This document shows, piece by piece, positions 7,600-16,549 of a stretch of DNA of 37,133 nucleotides. Numbering within the stretch: the first letter of the stretch is position 1; every line of letters begins with the position of its first letter. Origin of the DNA: Clostridia bacterium (lineage in GTDB: Bacteria; Bacillota; Clostridia; Oscillospirales; CAG-272); contig JAFUPK010000127.1 in assembly GCA_017481265.1 (NCBI GenBank), positions 1-37,133 of the forward strand, given 5' to 3'. The notes under the pieces are model-generated. The model ran no database searches, was not told where the DNA came from, and worked only from the letters and a program-made list of their open reading frames with translations. A program made the translations under genes and the position numbers.

Positions 7600-8292
7600 A
7601 TGCAAATGGATTATAAAAGTATTCAACAAATAGCAAAAGATACTACCTGCTATGTAAAGCAAAACATTAAGCCCGGAATGAATCTTTTGGATGTGCGTAG
7701 AATGTGTGAAGAAAAAATGACTAAACTCGGTGCGGACTCCTTTTGGTACTATGATATAGGTGCTTTCGTTTTTTCAGGTGATGAGACTACTGTATCAGTC
7801 TCCGGCAGAGAGTATACTACAACTGACCGTGCTATTGCCGATACCGACATAATAACGCTTGATCTCAGTCCCCAAAACGGAGATACTTGGGGGGACTATG
7901 CACGCACAATCATCATAGAAAACGGCAAAGTTACAGAGCTTGACGACATATTGAATACTGAATGGAAGCAGGGTCTTCTTATGGAAGAGTTTCTGCACGG
8001 TGAACTGTGTAGAGTTGCCTGCCCCGAGACGACATTCGAAGAGCTCTACTTCCACATGAATGAGCTTATCCTTGAAAAAGGATTTGTAAATCTCGATTTT
8101 GCTGGAAATCTCGGTCATTCCATAGTAAGAAAAAAGGAAGACAGGATCTATATTGAAAAAGGCAACTCTGCCCGACTCGGAGATGTGCGGTATTTCACGT
8201 TTGAACCTCATATCAGCGTAAGCGGTTCCCTCTTCGGCTATAAAAAAGAAAACATATATTATTTCGAAAACGGAACTTTATGTGAACTCTAA
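7600..8292 (+). CDS. M24-family (creatinase/aminopeptidase P fold) protein
   Basis: About 230 residues of the pita-bread metallopeptidase fold without the usual N-terminal domain of aminopeptidase P. The candidate ligands of a two-metal site are all present in order: Asp in TLDLSP, Asp in GDYART, His in LGHSI, Glu in TFEPHI and Glu in KKENIYYF. Family members are methionine or proline aminopeptidases, dipeptidases or creatinase-like amidohydrolases; the substrate here is unknown. No clear ribosome binding site is visible, so the start could be TTG 7591, ATG 7600 or ATG 7606; translation may be coupled to the HAD gene 21 nt upstream. It is the last gene of the operon. Confidence 0.75.
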   Translation: MQMDYKSIQQIAKDTTCYVKQNIKPGMNLLDVRRMCEEKMTKLGADSFWYYDIGAFVFSGDETTVSVSGREYTTTDRAIADTDIITLDLSPQNGDTWGDYARTIIIENGKVTELDDILNTEWKQGLLMEEFLHGELCRVACPETTFEELYFHMNELILEKGFVNLDFAGNLGHSIVRKKEDRIYIEKGNSARLGDVRYFTFEPHISVSGSLFGYKKENIYYFENGTLCEL

Positions 8293-8325
8293 AAAATATC
8301 CCCGTGCGATGCACGGGGATATTTT
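8293..8325. terminator. Bidirectional terminator between convergent operons
   Basis: A perfect 15-bp inverted repeat, AAAATATCCCCGTGC (8293-8307) and GCACGGGGATATTTT (8311-8325), with a 3-nt loop. T-rich ends on both strands let it stop the M24 operon (plus) and the aldolase operon (minus). Confidence 0.9.
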
Positions 8326-8334
8326 CACGTAAAA

Positions 8335-10287
8335 TTACTTAAGCATTTCCTGACCGCCGGTTACGGGGAGAGCCTGACCTGTCTCGTACTTCTGAGCGAT
8401 GATGTACAGAACTGCACGGGCTACGTCCTCAACGAGGCAGCCGCGGCCAAGGGGTACCTTGGACTCATAGAACGCCTTAACGTCTGCTACGGTCTTTGCA
8501 CCGGGAACCTTACCTGCATTGAGATACTGAACGAAGAGACCGCGCTCAGGGTCGCTCCACAGAGGACCGTCGAGGAAGTTTCCGGGGCATACTGCATTGA
8601 CCTTGATACCAAAGGGAGCGAGCTCAAGAGCGAAGGACTGAGTAAGACCGAGTCCGCCGAACTTACTTCCTGCGTATGCAAAGTTCTTGTTAGAGCCTGC
8701 GAGACCTGACTTGGAGTTTATCTCAATAATGTCAGCCATATATGCGGGAGCAATAGCTCTCTGAGTCTTCATAACTGCGGAAACATACTTAGCGCAGAGG
8801 AAGTATGCAGTGTAGTTAACTGCGGTAACGAGCTCGAAGTTGGACTTTGTCATCTCCTCGAGAGAGCCTGCGCGAACGATACCTGCGTTGTTTACAAATA
8901 CGTCGATACCGCCGAACTCTGCAACGGTAGCCTCGATCATAGCCTTAACGCTTGCCTCATCAGATACGTTAACTGCAACGGAAATAGTGTCTGCACCTGT
9001 GTCAGCGGCGATAGCGGCAGCGGTCTTAGCGGCGCCCTCAGCGTTCATATCTGCGATAACGACAGCGGCACCCTCCATAGCAAGGTGGCGTGCGATACCT
9101 TCACCGAAGCCCTGTGCGCTTCCTGTTACGATAGCGACCTTGCCTGTGAGGGACTTACCCGCACCTGCTGCAAGGCTAACCTTGGAACGGTAGCTTTCAA
9201 CCTCCCAGTTTACGATAAAGTCTGCAAGTCTGGGCTGCATATGGGACACACCGCCGAAGTTTCTTGCAAATACGGTGATCTTCATAGCGTCGTGCCATAC
9301 CGCACAAGCGGTAGCAGCTTCCTTGAGAGTTGCGCCTACGGTGAACATACCGAGACCCTTGACGAATACTACCTTGGGCATAAAGGAGCGGCGTGCTGTG
9401 AATGCATCGAACTCTGCCTTGAGTGCATCGACTGAAGCTTCCTCAACAAAGAGGGGCTCTGCCTTGCAGTAAACGATGTGGTCGGGAGAGAGAGGCTCAA
9501 CGAGGTCAGCGAATGCCTCGCGGCTCTCAGCGAACTTCATGATCTCAGCGTTTGCAGTGAACTTGACCTTAGCATTACCCTCTGCACTGTAGAGCATACG
9601 GAGAGCGGGAGCAAGCTTTGCTGCTGTCTCAAGGTCTGCATCAACTGCAGAGAAATCGGGACGGGCTGTGATCTTACCGTAGATCTTACCCATAACGCTT
9701 ACTACGAGAGCATCAAGCTCGGGCTCGCTGTCAGCGGCGAAGAATACACCGTGATTCTGGAGGAATACGAGATTTGCAGCCTTGCCCATCTTCTCGGCAT
9801 ATGCGGAAAGCTCACCTCTGCAGAGAGCCGCAAGAACATATCCGGGCTCTGACTCATCCACCCAAACGCAGTCGGGGAAAAGCTCGAGAGCCGCGCTCTT
9901 GCCCTGAACGGAGCAGGTGAGACCGTTTACAGCCGCGGGATGAACGTGAAGAACGAACTTCTGGGGGAACAGGTCATGGAGAAGAGTTTCAACGGAGGGA
10001 CGCTTTGCCTCCTCGCCTCTCTCTCTTGCAGCCATAAGGTCAGCAAGAATCTCTGCTTCACGCTCTGCTGCAGTCTCGGAGTACTTCTTCTCCCAGATAG
10101 CCGCAAGTGCCGCTCTGTTCATCTTAACGAACTTGTCTGCAGTCATATCGGCAAGGGATGTACCGCTTCCCTTTATGTAGAGATTACTCTCATCCTTATA
10201 GGATGTGTTTCCGCCGCCGGCAAGGACGAAGTTTGCGTCTGCGCCGTATCTGCGGGAAAAATTCACGAGTGTTTCAATATTGCACAT
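8335..10287 (-). CDS. Bifunctional class II aldolase / short-chain dehydrogenase (RhaEW-like)
   Basis: A 650-residue fusion. Residues 1-360 are a class II aldolase/epimerase domain with the zinc triad H114 and H116 (LHVHPAA) and H179 (LQNHGVFF) plus E100. Residues 380-650 are a short-chain dehydrogenase: TGSAQGFG (388-395), NNAG (466-469) and catalytic Y538/K542 (YAGSK). The best-known relatives are rhamnulose-1-phosphate aldolase/L-lactaldehyde dehydrogenases, which yield dihydroxyacetone phosphate and lactate, but no rhamnose isomerase or kinase is near, so the sugar phosphate is uncertain. GC-rich, strongly biased codons suggest high expression. ATTGGAGATAA precedes the ATG. It follows the PHP gene by 35 nt. 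Confidence 0.85.
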   Translation of the reverse strand: MCNIETLVNFSRRYGADANFVLAGGGNTSYKDESNLYIKGSGTSLADMTADKFVKMNRAALAAIWEKKYSETAAEREAEILADLMAARERGEEAKRPSVETLLHDLFPQKFVLHVHPAAVNGLTCSVQGKSAALELFPDCVWVDESEPGYVLAALCRGELSAYAEKMGKAANLVFLQNHGVFFAADSEPELDALVVSVMGKIYGKITARPDFSAVDADLETAAKLAPALRMLYSAEGNAKVKFTANAEIMKFAESREAFADLVEPLSPDHIVYCKAEPLFVEEASVDALKAEFDAFTARRSFMPKVVFVKGLGMFTVGATLKEAATACAVWHDAMKITVFARNFGGVSHMQPRLADFIVNWEVESYRSKVSLAAGAGKSLTGKVAIVTGSAQGFGEGIARHLAMEGAAVVIADMNAEGAAKTAAAIAADTGADTISVAVNVSDEASVKAMIEATVAEFGGIDVFVNNAGIVRAGSLEEMTKSNFELVTAVNYTAYFLCAKYVSAVMKTQRAIAPAYMADIIEINSKSGLAGSNKNFAYAGSKFGGLGLTQSFALELAPFGIKVNAVCPGNFLDGPLWSDPERGLFVQYLNAGKVPGAKTVADVKAFYESKVPLGRGCLVEDVARAVLYIIAQKYETGQALPVTGGQEMLK

Positions 10288-10322
10288 GATATTATCTCCA
10301 ATCTGCCCTTTGGGCGAATAAT

Positions 10323-11600
10323 TTACTTATTAAGACCGCCGAGAGCGGAATACTTAGCAACACGCTCGGGAAGTGAAGGAACTTCTGCCTTAGTCTCTGC
10401 TGAGAACATAGACTTTGTAAGGTCCTCGGTAGCTGCATTCTCATGACCGATAAGCGCATATGTTGCTACGTTCAGGTGACTGTACTTGGGATCTGCAAGT
10501 GCCTTACAGATGAAGGACTGACGGGGAGAGTTGATGTCCTCACCGCTGATCTGGAAGAGATCGCCTGCATCACAGCGTCGCATGATCTCTGCAAGCTGTT
10601 CAGCCGTATTACGTGAAGGCATATATGTTACAGCGGAGAAGCTCTGCTCCTTAAGTGTATCAAAGAGATCGTCAAGGTACTCGTCCTCGAACTTCTGCGC
10701 CTTCTTATCGCCTGTGGGGCTCTCTCCGACGTCGCCGAGGTAAGCATATGCAGAGATAGCGCCGAGGCGCTTAGCAAGAGCTGTGAACTCAGAAATGTGC
10801 ATGAGCTCATCGGTTGCGGGAATATAGAACTTCTCGACCATGTGTCCCTTGAGAACGCCGAGAATATCGTACTCATAGAAATTATCGGGAGCTTCCATGA
10901 GCTTTTCGCGGGTCTTGCCGAGAGGAGAGGTCATCTTTTCGATGAAATCACAAGCCTCTGCTCTGTCGGGGTAACGTGCTGTGATCTTCTTTGTAAGAGC
11001 GAAAAGAATGTGGCGCTCTGTAATGCTTCCGCCCTCGTGAGCCATAGAAATAGGATATACGTCACGGTCAAAGTCAAGCTCTATGCCATAGGGAGAAACA
11101 AGCTCTGTAATACGCTCACACATCTTGCGGTTACGGTTGTTTCTCTTCTCGCGGATGCCTTCGAGAACGCGAGCCGCCTCGGGTACGCTCTGATGAGGAA
11201 TACCGTGCATTGCAAGATATGCGCAGGACTTCTGGTCAGGGTTGTTGATGCGTCTGCCCTCAAGTGCTGTGCCCTCAACGTTTACACGGCACTCAAAGCC
11301 GCAGGTAACGGGCATATCCATGATAGCACCTGCTTCGATAAACTCATAGATTCCGCCAACGCTGTCGTGATCCATAATTCCCGCTGTGCCGAGTCCTGCC
11401 TTCCATGCGTAAAATACAGCAGAGGTAGGGGTATAGGGAGAAAATGAGTATGAAGTGTGGATGTGGTTGTTTACCCATGAGCCGTCGCCTTCGCGTGTGA
11501 TCTTACCTTCCTTGATAAGGGCTGCGATCTCACGGAGAGCTGAAAGACGCTCACTTGCGGGAATATCGGTCATGCCGATCTTTTTGATCAATGCTTCCAT
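10323..11600 (-). CDS. PHP-domain phosphoesterase family protein
   Basis: A 425-residue protein with a polymerase-and-histidinol-phosphatase domain. H46 and H48 (NNHIHTS), D77/H78 (IMDHDS) and E103 (GFECRV) form the start of the metal site, with a later His pair in AMHGIPH. PHP enzymes hydrolyse phosphomonoesters or phosphodiesters; the substrate here is not known. Same codon bias as the aldolase/dehydrogenase that follows 35 nt later, and the same GATTGGAGATAA ribosome binding site, so the two look like one expression unit acting on one pathway, perhaps removing or producing a sugar phosphate. The gene upstream is a methyltransferase, 40 nt away. Confidence 0.75.
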   Translation of the reverse strand: MEALIKKIGMTDIPASERLSALREIAALIKEGKITREGDGSWVNNHIHTSYSFSPYTPTSAVFYAWKAGLGTAGIMDHDSVGGIYEFIEAGAIMDMPVTCGFECRVNVEGTALEGRRINNPDQKSCAYLAMHGIPHQSVPEAARVLEGIREKRNNRNRKMCERITELVSPYGIELDFDRDVYPISMAHEGGSITERHILFALTKKITARYPDRAEACDFIEKMTSPLGKTREKLMEAPDNFYEYDILGVLKGHMVEKFYIPATDELMHISEFTALAKRLGAISAYAYLGDVGESPTGDKKAQKFEDEYLDDLFDTLKEQSFSAVTYMPSRNTAEQLAEIMRRCDAGDLFQISGEDINSPRQSFICKALADPKYSHLNVATYALIGHENAATEDLTKSMFSAETKAEVPSLPERVAKYSALGGLNK

Positions 11601-11640
11601 AATATGTTTATCTCCAATCCACCGCGGATGCGGTAATTTA

Positions 11641-12828
11641 TTATTTCAGTTTTGGTAGTGGTGTCGGATCATAGCCGTACATGAATCTGTAGGCTTCGGT
11701 ATAAGCTTTCTCAGCTTTTTCTTTTTGGGAGTCTGAGAAGGACTTCTTAATATATCCCCTCAGCATAATGTTTTTTGGAGTATTTTCGGGGTCGATAAGC
11801 TCCGTTGCGTCAGTATCATAGCCTGCCGCTTCAAGGCGCATAAGACGAAGGGCATCTGTCGCCGCGGTGCAAAGCTTCTGTCTGAGCAAAGGCTTGTCTG
11901 CAATAAATGACAGCGGCTCACAGTCAAGCTTAACGCTCAGCTCATGATGACAGCAAGGAGTTGAAAGGATGACCTCTGCACGGTACTTCAGCGCACACTC
12001 AAGGACAATGTCCGTTGCGGTATCGCAGGCGTGGAGAGATATTACCATATTGGGTCTGTGATCTGGAACAAACTCAGTAATGTTACCGCAGGTGAATTTC
12101 ATTCCTTCAAAGCCGCACTTCTCTGCTATATCTGCGCAGTAATCTATTACGCTGCGTTTGAGATCCACGCAGTACATAACGCACTCACGATTCAGAACCT
12201 CGGTTATGGTGTGATATGCCGCAAAGCTTAAATAGCTCTTACCGCAACAAAGGTCTGCAACATAAAGCGTTCCATCCTTCGGAAGTCTTGATTCAGCTTC
12301 GCTGATATATTCACAGAAGCGGTTGATCTGTCTAAACTTCGCCTGCATCTTATCACGAACTCTGCCGTTTTTATCTGAGATACCGAGCTCGAAAAGGAAT
12401 TTTTCTTCACCGCTAAGAAGGTGATGCTTCTTTCTGTCATTGTCGGGAAGCTCTTCCACTTTTATTTCCGAAGAAATCTCAGCAGGCTTTCCGTGTGTTA
12501 CAAGAGAGGCACGGTCTCCTTTTTTTGATATCATCAGAGTTGCGCTGCCGCTGTATGTAACGAGATCAGCTCGACGAAAGCTCTCCATAAGCTTGGTAAC
12601 ACACAGGATAACCTCGTCGGTTTTCACATTCTCGTGAGTTACACGTCCTTCTGTAAGAAAAGACTCAAGCTGAAGGATCTTTCTTGATGAAACGTTTTTA
12701 AGCGTTCCCTTGATCTTTAAAACCTCGGAAGCTTTACTTGACGGACTGTGGAACACAATATTCTGAACGATTCCTGCCGCCACGGATGCCGAAGTGATCT
12801 CGGCAAACTTTAGAATATTATCGTTCAT
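11641..12828 (-). CDS. SAM-dependent methyltransferase (Methyltransf_32-like)
   Basis: A 395-residue protein. The N-terminal 150 residues show no recognised motif. The C-terminal half holds a Rossmann methyltransferase: 'LYVADLCCGKSYLSFAAYH' as the AdoMet loop (motif I, GxG replaced by CCGKS), 'YCVDLKR' as the acidic motif II, and 'MVISLHACDTATD' as motif IV, as in Methyltransf_32. Eukaryotic and bacterial relatives have been linked to RNA or protein methylation; no target can be read here. GGAGG inside the plsY end precedes the ATG, with only 6 nt between the genes, so it is cotranscribed with plsY. Confidence 0.75.
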   Translation of the reverse strand: MNDNILKFAEITSASVAAGIVQNIVFHSPSSKASEVLKIKGTLKNVSSRKILQLESFLTEGRVTHENVKTDEVILCVTKLMESFRRADLVTYSGSATLMISKKGDRASLVTHGKPAEISSEIKVEELPDNDRKKHHLLSGEEKFLFELGISDKNGRVRDKMQAKFRQINRFCEYISEAESRLPKDGTLYVADLCCGKSYLSFAAYHTITEVLNRECVMYCVDLKRSVIDYCADIAEKCGFEGMKFTCGNITEFVPDHRPNMVISLHACDTATDIVLECALKYRAEVILSTPCCHHELSVKLDCEPLSFIADKPLLRQKLCTAATDALRLMRLEAAGYDTDATELIDPENTPKNIMLRGYIKKSFSDSQKEKAEKAYTEAYRFMYGYDPTPLPKLK

Positions 12829-12834
12829 ATAGCG

Positions 12835-13560
12835 TTACGCCTCCGTATCATCGGAGTCGGTACTGTTCACAGGCTTCTTATCCTTCACCTTAAAGGTAAA
12901 GCGGCGTTCTTCTCCCTTGAATATACGTTTAAGATTCTCTCTGTGGGCAAAAGCGCAAAGAAGTCCCATAACAAAGGCGATAAGAACAGGAAGACCCATA
13001 AAACCGTTATAAATATTATGAAGGAGCACAGGATACACGAGAAGGCAGATAACAGATCCCGCAGATATGTATTTTGTAATAGCTACGATAACAACAAAAA
13101 GAATAAATAGTATAAGACAAACGACCGGATTGGTCATAAGAATCATAGCCGCCGCTGTAACAACACCCTTACCGCCTTTAAATCGGTAATAGCAGGGGAA
13201 GATATGACCGAGGAAGCAGAAGAAGCCTGCGATCATTGCACCGTGATAACCGAGAACAAGTCTGCCAACAAGCGACGCAACGACTGCCTTGAGAAAATCT
13301 CCGGCAAATGTAATTATCGCCATCTTTTTACCGTATGTACGCATTACATTAGTCATACCCGCATTGCCGCTTCCGTGTCGTCTTATATCATCCTTGTAGT
13401 ACTTTGAAGACAAAATAATAGAAAGGTTGATGCTTCCGAGAAGATATCCCGCAATGATTATCGCAAGGATGCATATACCCGTAACTATACCCAGAGAGGA
13501 TTCTGTCGGAAATACTATCTGAGGCAAAAAACCTTCATTCCAAATCTTTGTGACAGTCAT
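12835..13560 (-). CDS. plsY: Glycerol-3-phosphate acyltransferase PlsY
   Basis: A 241-residue membrane enzyme that transfers acyl from acyl-phosphate to glycerol-3-phosphate, the first step of phospholipid synthesis. Motif 1 GSINLS and the phosphate-binding RRHGSGNAGMTNVMRTYG, motif 2 GHIFP and FKGGKG, and several membrane spans are clear. A charged C-terminal tail of about 30 residues is a little longer than usual. An ATG at 13572 sits directly against AAAGGA with no spacing, so the ATG at 13560 is preferred. It lies between der and a methyltransferase, as in many Clostridia. Confidence 0.92.
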   Translation of the reverse strand: MTVTKIWNEGFLPQIVFPTESSLGIVTGICILAIIIAGYLLGSINLSIILSSKYYKDDIRRHGSGNAGMTNVMRTYGKKMAIITFAGDFLKAVVASLVGRLVLGYHGAMIAGFFCFLGHIFPCYYRFKGGKGVVTAAAMILMTNPVVCLILFILFVVIVAITKYISAGSVICLLVYPVLLHNIYNGFMGLPVLIAFVMGLLCAFAHRENLKRIFKGEERRFTFKVKDKKPVNSTDSDDTEA

Positions 13561-13613
13561 AATTATGACCATTCCTTTCTTTGATTTGTAGCATTATTTC
13601 AGCTTTTTTCGTA

Positions 13614-14948
13614 TTAGGAGTTCTCGTCCTCGCCCTTTTGACGTACAATAAGCTTAATTGGAGTTCCCTTAAAGCCGAACGTTGTCCTCAGGCAGTTCTC
13701 AATATATCTTTGATATGAGAAATGGAAAAGGTCTGCGCGGTTACAGAACATAACAAAGGTGGGAGGAGTAATACCGCTTTGTGTCATGTAGTAAATTTTG
13801 AGACGTCTTCCCTTATCTGACGGAGGCTGAACACGCGCGGTTGCATCTGCAAGAACATCATTGAGCATACCCGTTGAAACACGCATGGTAGACTGATTTC
13901 TCACATAATTGATGTGCTCGTAAAGCTTGTCTACGCGCTGTCCCGTCTTTGCTGAGATAAAGAGAAGAGGCGCATACATCATATAGCTAAGCGAATCATA
14001 CACCTGCTTTGTAAAGCTGTTTGTTGTAGCATTATCTTTCTCAATGGTATCCCACTTGTTTACGCAGATAATGGAAGCCTTCCCTGCCTCATGAGCAAGT
14101 CCGGCGATCTTCTCGTCCTGTTCGGTACATCCCTCGTTTGCATCTATCATAATTATGCAGACATCGGCACGCTCGATCGCCATTTTAGCTCTGAGCACAC
14201 TGAATTTTTCAACTCTGTCCTCGACCTTACTCTGTCTGCGGATGCCCGCTGTATCTATAAAGTTGTACTTACCGTACTCGTTTTCAACGTAGGTATCAAT
14301 GGCGTCTCGGGTCGTTCCAGCGATATTAGAAACTATAAGACGCTCATCACCGAGGATCTTGTTAATAAGAGAGGACTTTCCTGCGTTTGGTTTGCCGATA
14401 ACTGCCACGTTGATAACATCGTTGTCAGTCTCCTCAGCATCAAAGTCCCCAAGGATCTCGAGGACCATATCAAGAACGTCGCCGCTTCCGCTTCCATGAA
14501 GAGCAGAAAGTGCGATGGGCTCATACTCAAAGCCAAGAGAATAGAAATCATAGAATTCGGGAGCTACGGTACCTACTCTGTCTGATTTGTTAATACAGGG
14601 GATAACCGGCTTACCGCTCTTTTTCAGCATAAGGGCAATGTCCATATCGTCCGCAAGAAGCCCTGTTCTGATGTCACAAACAAAAAGGATAACATCGGCT
14701 GTATCTATAGCTATCTGTGCCTGATCACGCATCTTGGAGAGAATAAGATCATCGCTTGCAGGCTCGATACCGCCTGTATCAATTACGATCATTCTCTTTC
14801 CACGCCACTCTGTCTCACCGTAGATTCGGTCACGGGTAATACCCGGAATATCCTCAACGATAGCGCGTCTTTCGCCGATAAGCTTATTAAAAAGGGTACT
14901 CTTCCCCACATTGGGGCGCCCTACTATTGCAATTACTGGTTTAGCCAT
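13614..14948 (-). CDS. der: Ribosome assembly GTPase Der (EngA)
   Basis: A 444-residue tandem GTPase needed for 50S ribosome maturation. The first G domain has GRPNVGKST, DTGG and NKSD; the second has GKPNAGKSS, DTAG and NKWD. The C-terminal KH-like domain (about 350-440, ending with the typical GTPIKL segment) is complete. The start is followed by MAKPVIAIVGR as in other Der proteins. It is the second gene of the unit starting with the DUF512 gene, with a 160-nt structured gap between them. Confidence 0.97.
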   Translation of the reverse strand: MAKPVIAIVGRPNVGKSTLFNKLIGERRAIVEDIPGITRDRIYGETEWRGKRMIVIDTGGIEPASDDLILSKMRDQAQIAIDTADVILFVCDIRTGLLADDMDIALMLKKSGKPVIPCINKSDRVGTVAPEFYDFYSLGFEYEPIALSALHGSGSGDVLDMVLEILGDFDAEETDNDVINVAVIGKPNAGKSSLINKILGDERLIVSNIAGTTRDAIDTYVENEYGKYNFIDTAGIRRQSKVEDRVEKFSVLRAKMAIERADVCIIMIDANEGCTEQDEKIAGLAHEAGKASIICVNKWDTIEKDNATTNSFTKQVYDSLSYMMYAPLLFISAKTGQRVDKLYEHINYVRNQSTMRVSTGMLNDVLADATARVQPPSDKGRRLKIYYMTQSGITPPTFVMFCNRADLFHFSYQRYIENCLRTTFGFKGTPIKLIVRQKGEDENS

Positions 14949-14950
14949 TA

Positions 14951-15110
14951 TTATTCACCATGTCTTTCTTTGATTTGTGATGTTTTTCTCAGCCTTGTGG
15001 CTGAGAAAATGCCGACCGACTTTTATCGGCAAGACACAAATGGGTCTGAAATAACTGACGTGCGCATTTGACTCACTTCATTTTCAGACTTATTCACCAT
15101 GCCTTTCTTT
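14951..15110. repeat. Structured gap between the DUF512 gene and der: duplicated initiation region and two hairpins
   Basis: A 21-nt sequence at 14951-14971 recurs at 15090-15110 with one mismatch, in the same orientation. On the minus strand each copy reads AAAGAAAG(A/G)CATGGTGAATAA. Between them lie an 11-bp perfect hairpin, TTTTCTCAGCC (14984-14994) with GGCTGAGAAAA (14999-15009), and a short one, TGCCGA (15010-15015) with TCGGCA (15026-15031). Neither has a T-tract on the minus strand, so these look like RNA structure or a processing site rather than simple terminators. The upstream copy opens a 25-codon ORF (15100 down to 15023) of unknown value. Confidence 0.45.
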
Positions 15111-16416
15111 ATTCAATGCCGAGAAGCTTTAATAAGAACTCTCCGCCGTCACTTTCAACGAATGTTATTTTTACGCCGAGCTTATCTTCAAGCTCACACG
15201 GTGTCATTCCGCAAAGGAACAGATCTCCTTCAGCGCGAAGTGTCGTTTTTGAGAGAAGGAGCTCATCTCCTAAAGGTACACCGTTAAGAGATTCTGCAAA
15301 ATCACAGCCTGTCAGGAGTCCCGTTACAGTTACTCCTCCTCCGAAAAACTTATTTTTAACTGTATACAGATGTATTTTAAGATTCGGGCATACAGACGCG
15401 AGCTTTTCGGTAAGATTACGGAATACCTCTGAGGAAGCCTCACCTGTTGCGACAGAGACCTCTCTTCCCGCTTCCTTTTCTTCATCGGAAAGTGTTGAGA
15501 GCATCACATCAAACTCATGAATAAAGGATGATAGCATACCGACACCGTTTTCGATCTGAGTAAACTCTCCCCAAAAGTCGAAATCGGGAAGCTCTACACC
15601 GCCGCGGATATAAAACTCATCGGAAGCGTAGAATATGCGCTCACCGAATCTCTTTACACAGTCGTCGCCAAAGCACGTAACCTGTTTTATTACCTCACGG
15701 CATTCATCGGGAGTGAAGAGCTCAAGAGGATAAAGCCCGTCGCGGTAACGTGTAAGTCCTGCCGGTACAACGGATACACTGTCAAGGGCAGGAAAATATT
15801 TTGCAAGCTCCTTCATAGTATAGTCAAGCTCATCGCCGTCATTGACAGACTTACAAAGTACGATCTGACCGCGGAGCTTAATTCCCGCATCCGCAAGTAT
15901 CTGCAGATATTCGAGTACTTGTCCCGCACGTTTATTTTTCATCATTCTGACACGAAGGTCAGGATTAGCCGTGTGGATAGACACATTGACCGGCGAAATA
16001 TGCATTTCTATAATGCGGTCGATATCCTCGCGGGAAAGGTTTGTAAGAGTAATATAATTTCCATGAAGGAAAGAAAGCCTTGAGTCATCATCCTTGAAAT
16101 AGATACTCTCTCGCATACCCTTTGGGTTTTGGTCGATAAAACAGAAAATGCATCCGTTCTCACATCTGTGCTTTTTATCCATAAGGGGAGTTTCAAATTC
16201 AAGCCCTATATCGTCATATGTGGACTTCACGATAGCAAATTCAAGAATATCGGCACCTCTGTGAACGCTGAGCGTCACTCTCTGATCTGCAAGATGGAAT
16301 CTGTAATCGAGAACATCCTTGATTTCACGTCCGTTGATACTGAGAAGGATGTCACCGTCCCTTATGCCGGCTTTATAAGCTCTTGAGTTTGGTAGTACAC
16401 CAGTTATCTCTACCAT
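15109..16416 (-). CDS. PDZ / radical SAM / DUF512 protein
   Basis: A 435-residue protein with an N-terminal PDZ-like domain (VLPNSRAYKAGIRDGDILLSINGREI), a radical-SAM-type cysteine cluster (HRCENGCIFCFIDQ) and the C-terminal DUF512 region ending in 'TFVESDGGEFLLKLLG'. The family is widespread in Clostridia beside der, and its substrate is unknown. The start is set by the promoter: ATGs at 16491 and 16464 lie inside the promoter or at its start site, so 16416 (MVEITGV) is chosen. A strong AAAGGAGG lies 24 nt upstream, but a small hairpin, GCAGA-CTGT-TCTGC, in between would shorten the effective distance. A CTG at 16434 is an alternative start. Confidence 0.85.
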   Translation of the reverse strand: MVEITGVLPNSRAYKAGIRDGDILLSINGREIKDVLDYRFHLADQRVTLSVHRGADILEFAIVKSTYDDIGLEFETPLMDKKHRCENGCIFCFIDQNPKGMRESIYFKDDDSRLSFLHGNYITLTNLSREDIDRIIEMHISPVNVSIHTANPDLRVRMMKNKRAGQVLEYLQILADAGIKLRGQIVLCKSVNDGDELDYTMKELAKYFPALDSVSVVPAGLTRYRDGLYPLELFTPDECREVIKQVTCFGDDCVKRFGERIFYASDEFYIRGGVELPDFDFWGEFTQIENGVGMLSSFIHEFDVMLSTLSDEEKEAGREVSVATGEASSEVFRNLTEKLASVCPNLKIHLYTVKNKFFGGGVTVTGLLTGCDFAESLNGVPLGDELLLSKTTLRAEGDLFLCGMTPCELEDKLGVKITFVESDGGEFLLKLLGIE

Positions 16417-16479
16417 ATGTACCGAGCAGAACAGTCTGCACCCTCCTTTTTTAGATTTGCGCATAATATCGCTTATATT

Positions 16480-16508
16480 ATTATACACCATATGTTTGAT
16501 AAGGTCAA
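16480..16508 (-). promoter_or_regulatory. SigA-type promoter of the DUF512-der-plsY operon
   Basis: On the minus strand: TTGACC (16508-16503), 17-nt spacer, TATAAT (16485-16480), giving a start near 16473. Confidence 0.8.
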
Positions 16509-16549
16509 GTTTTTGGAATGATTTTTTAAGCGAACGGCAAAAAGAATCA

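Noticed and set aside
8840..10446. Several long plus-strand frames opposite the aldolase and PHP genes
   Set aside because: They are shadows produced by the GC-rich, biased codons of the real minus-strand genes, with no ribosome binding sites or family motifs.
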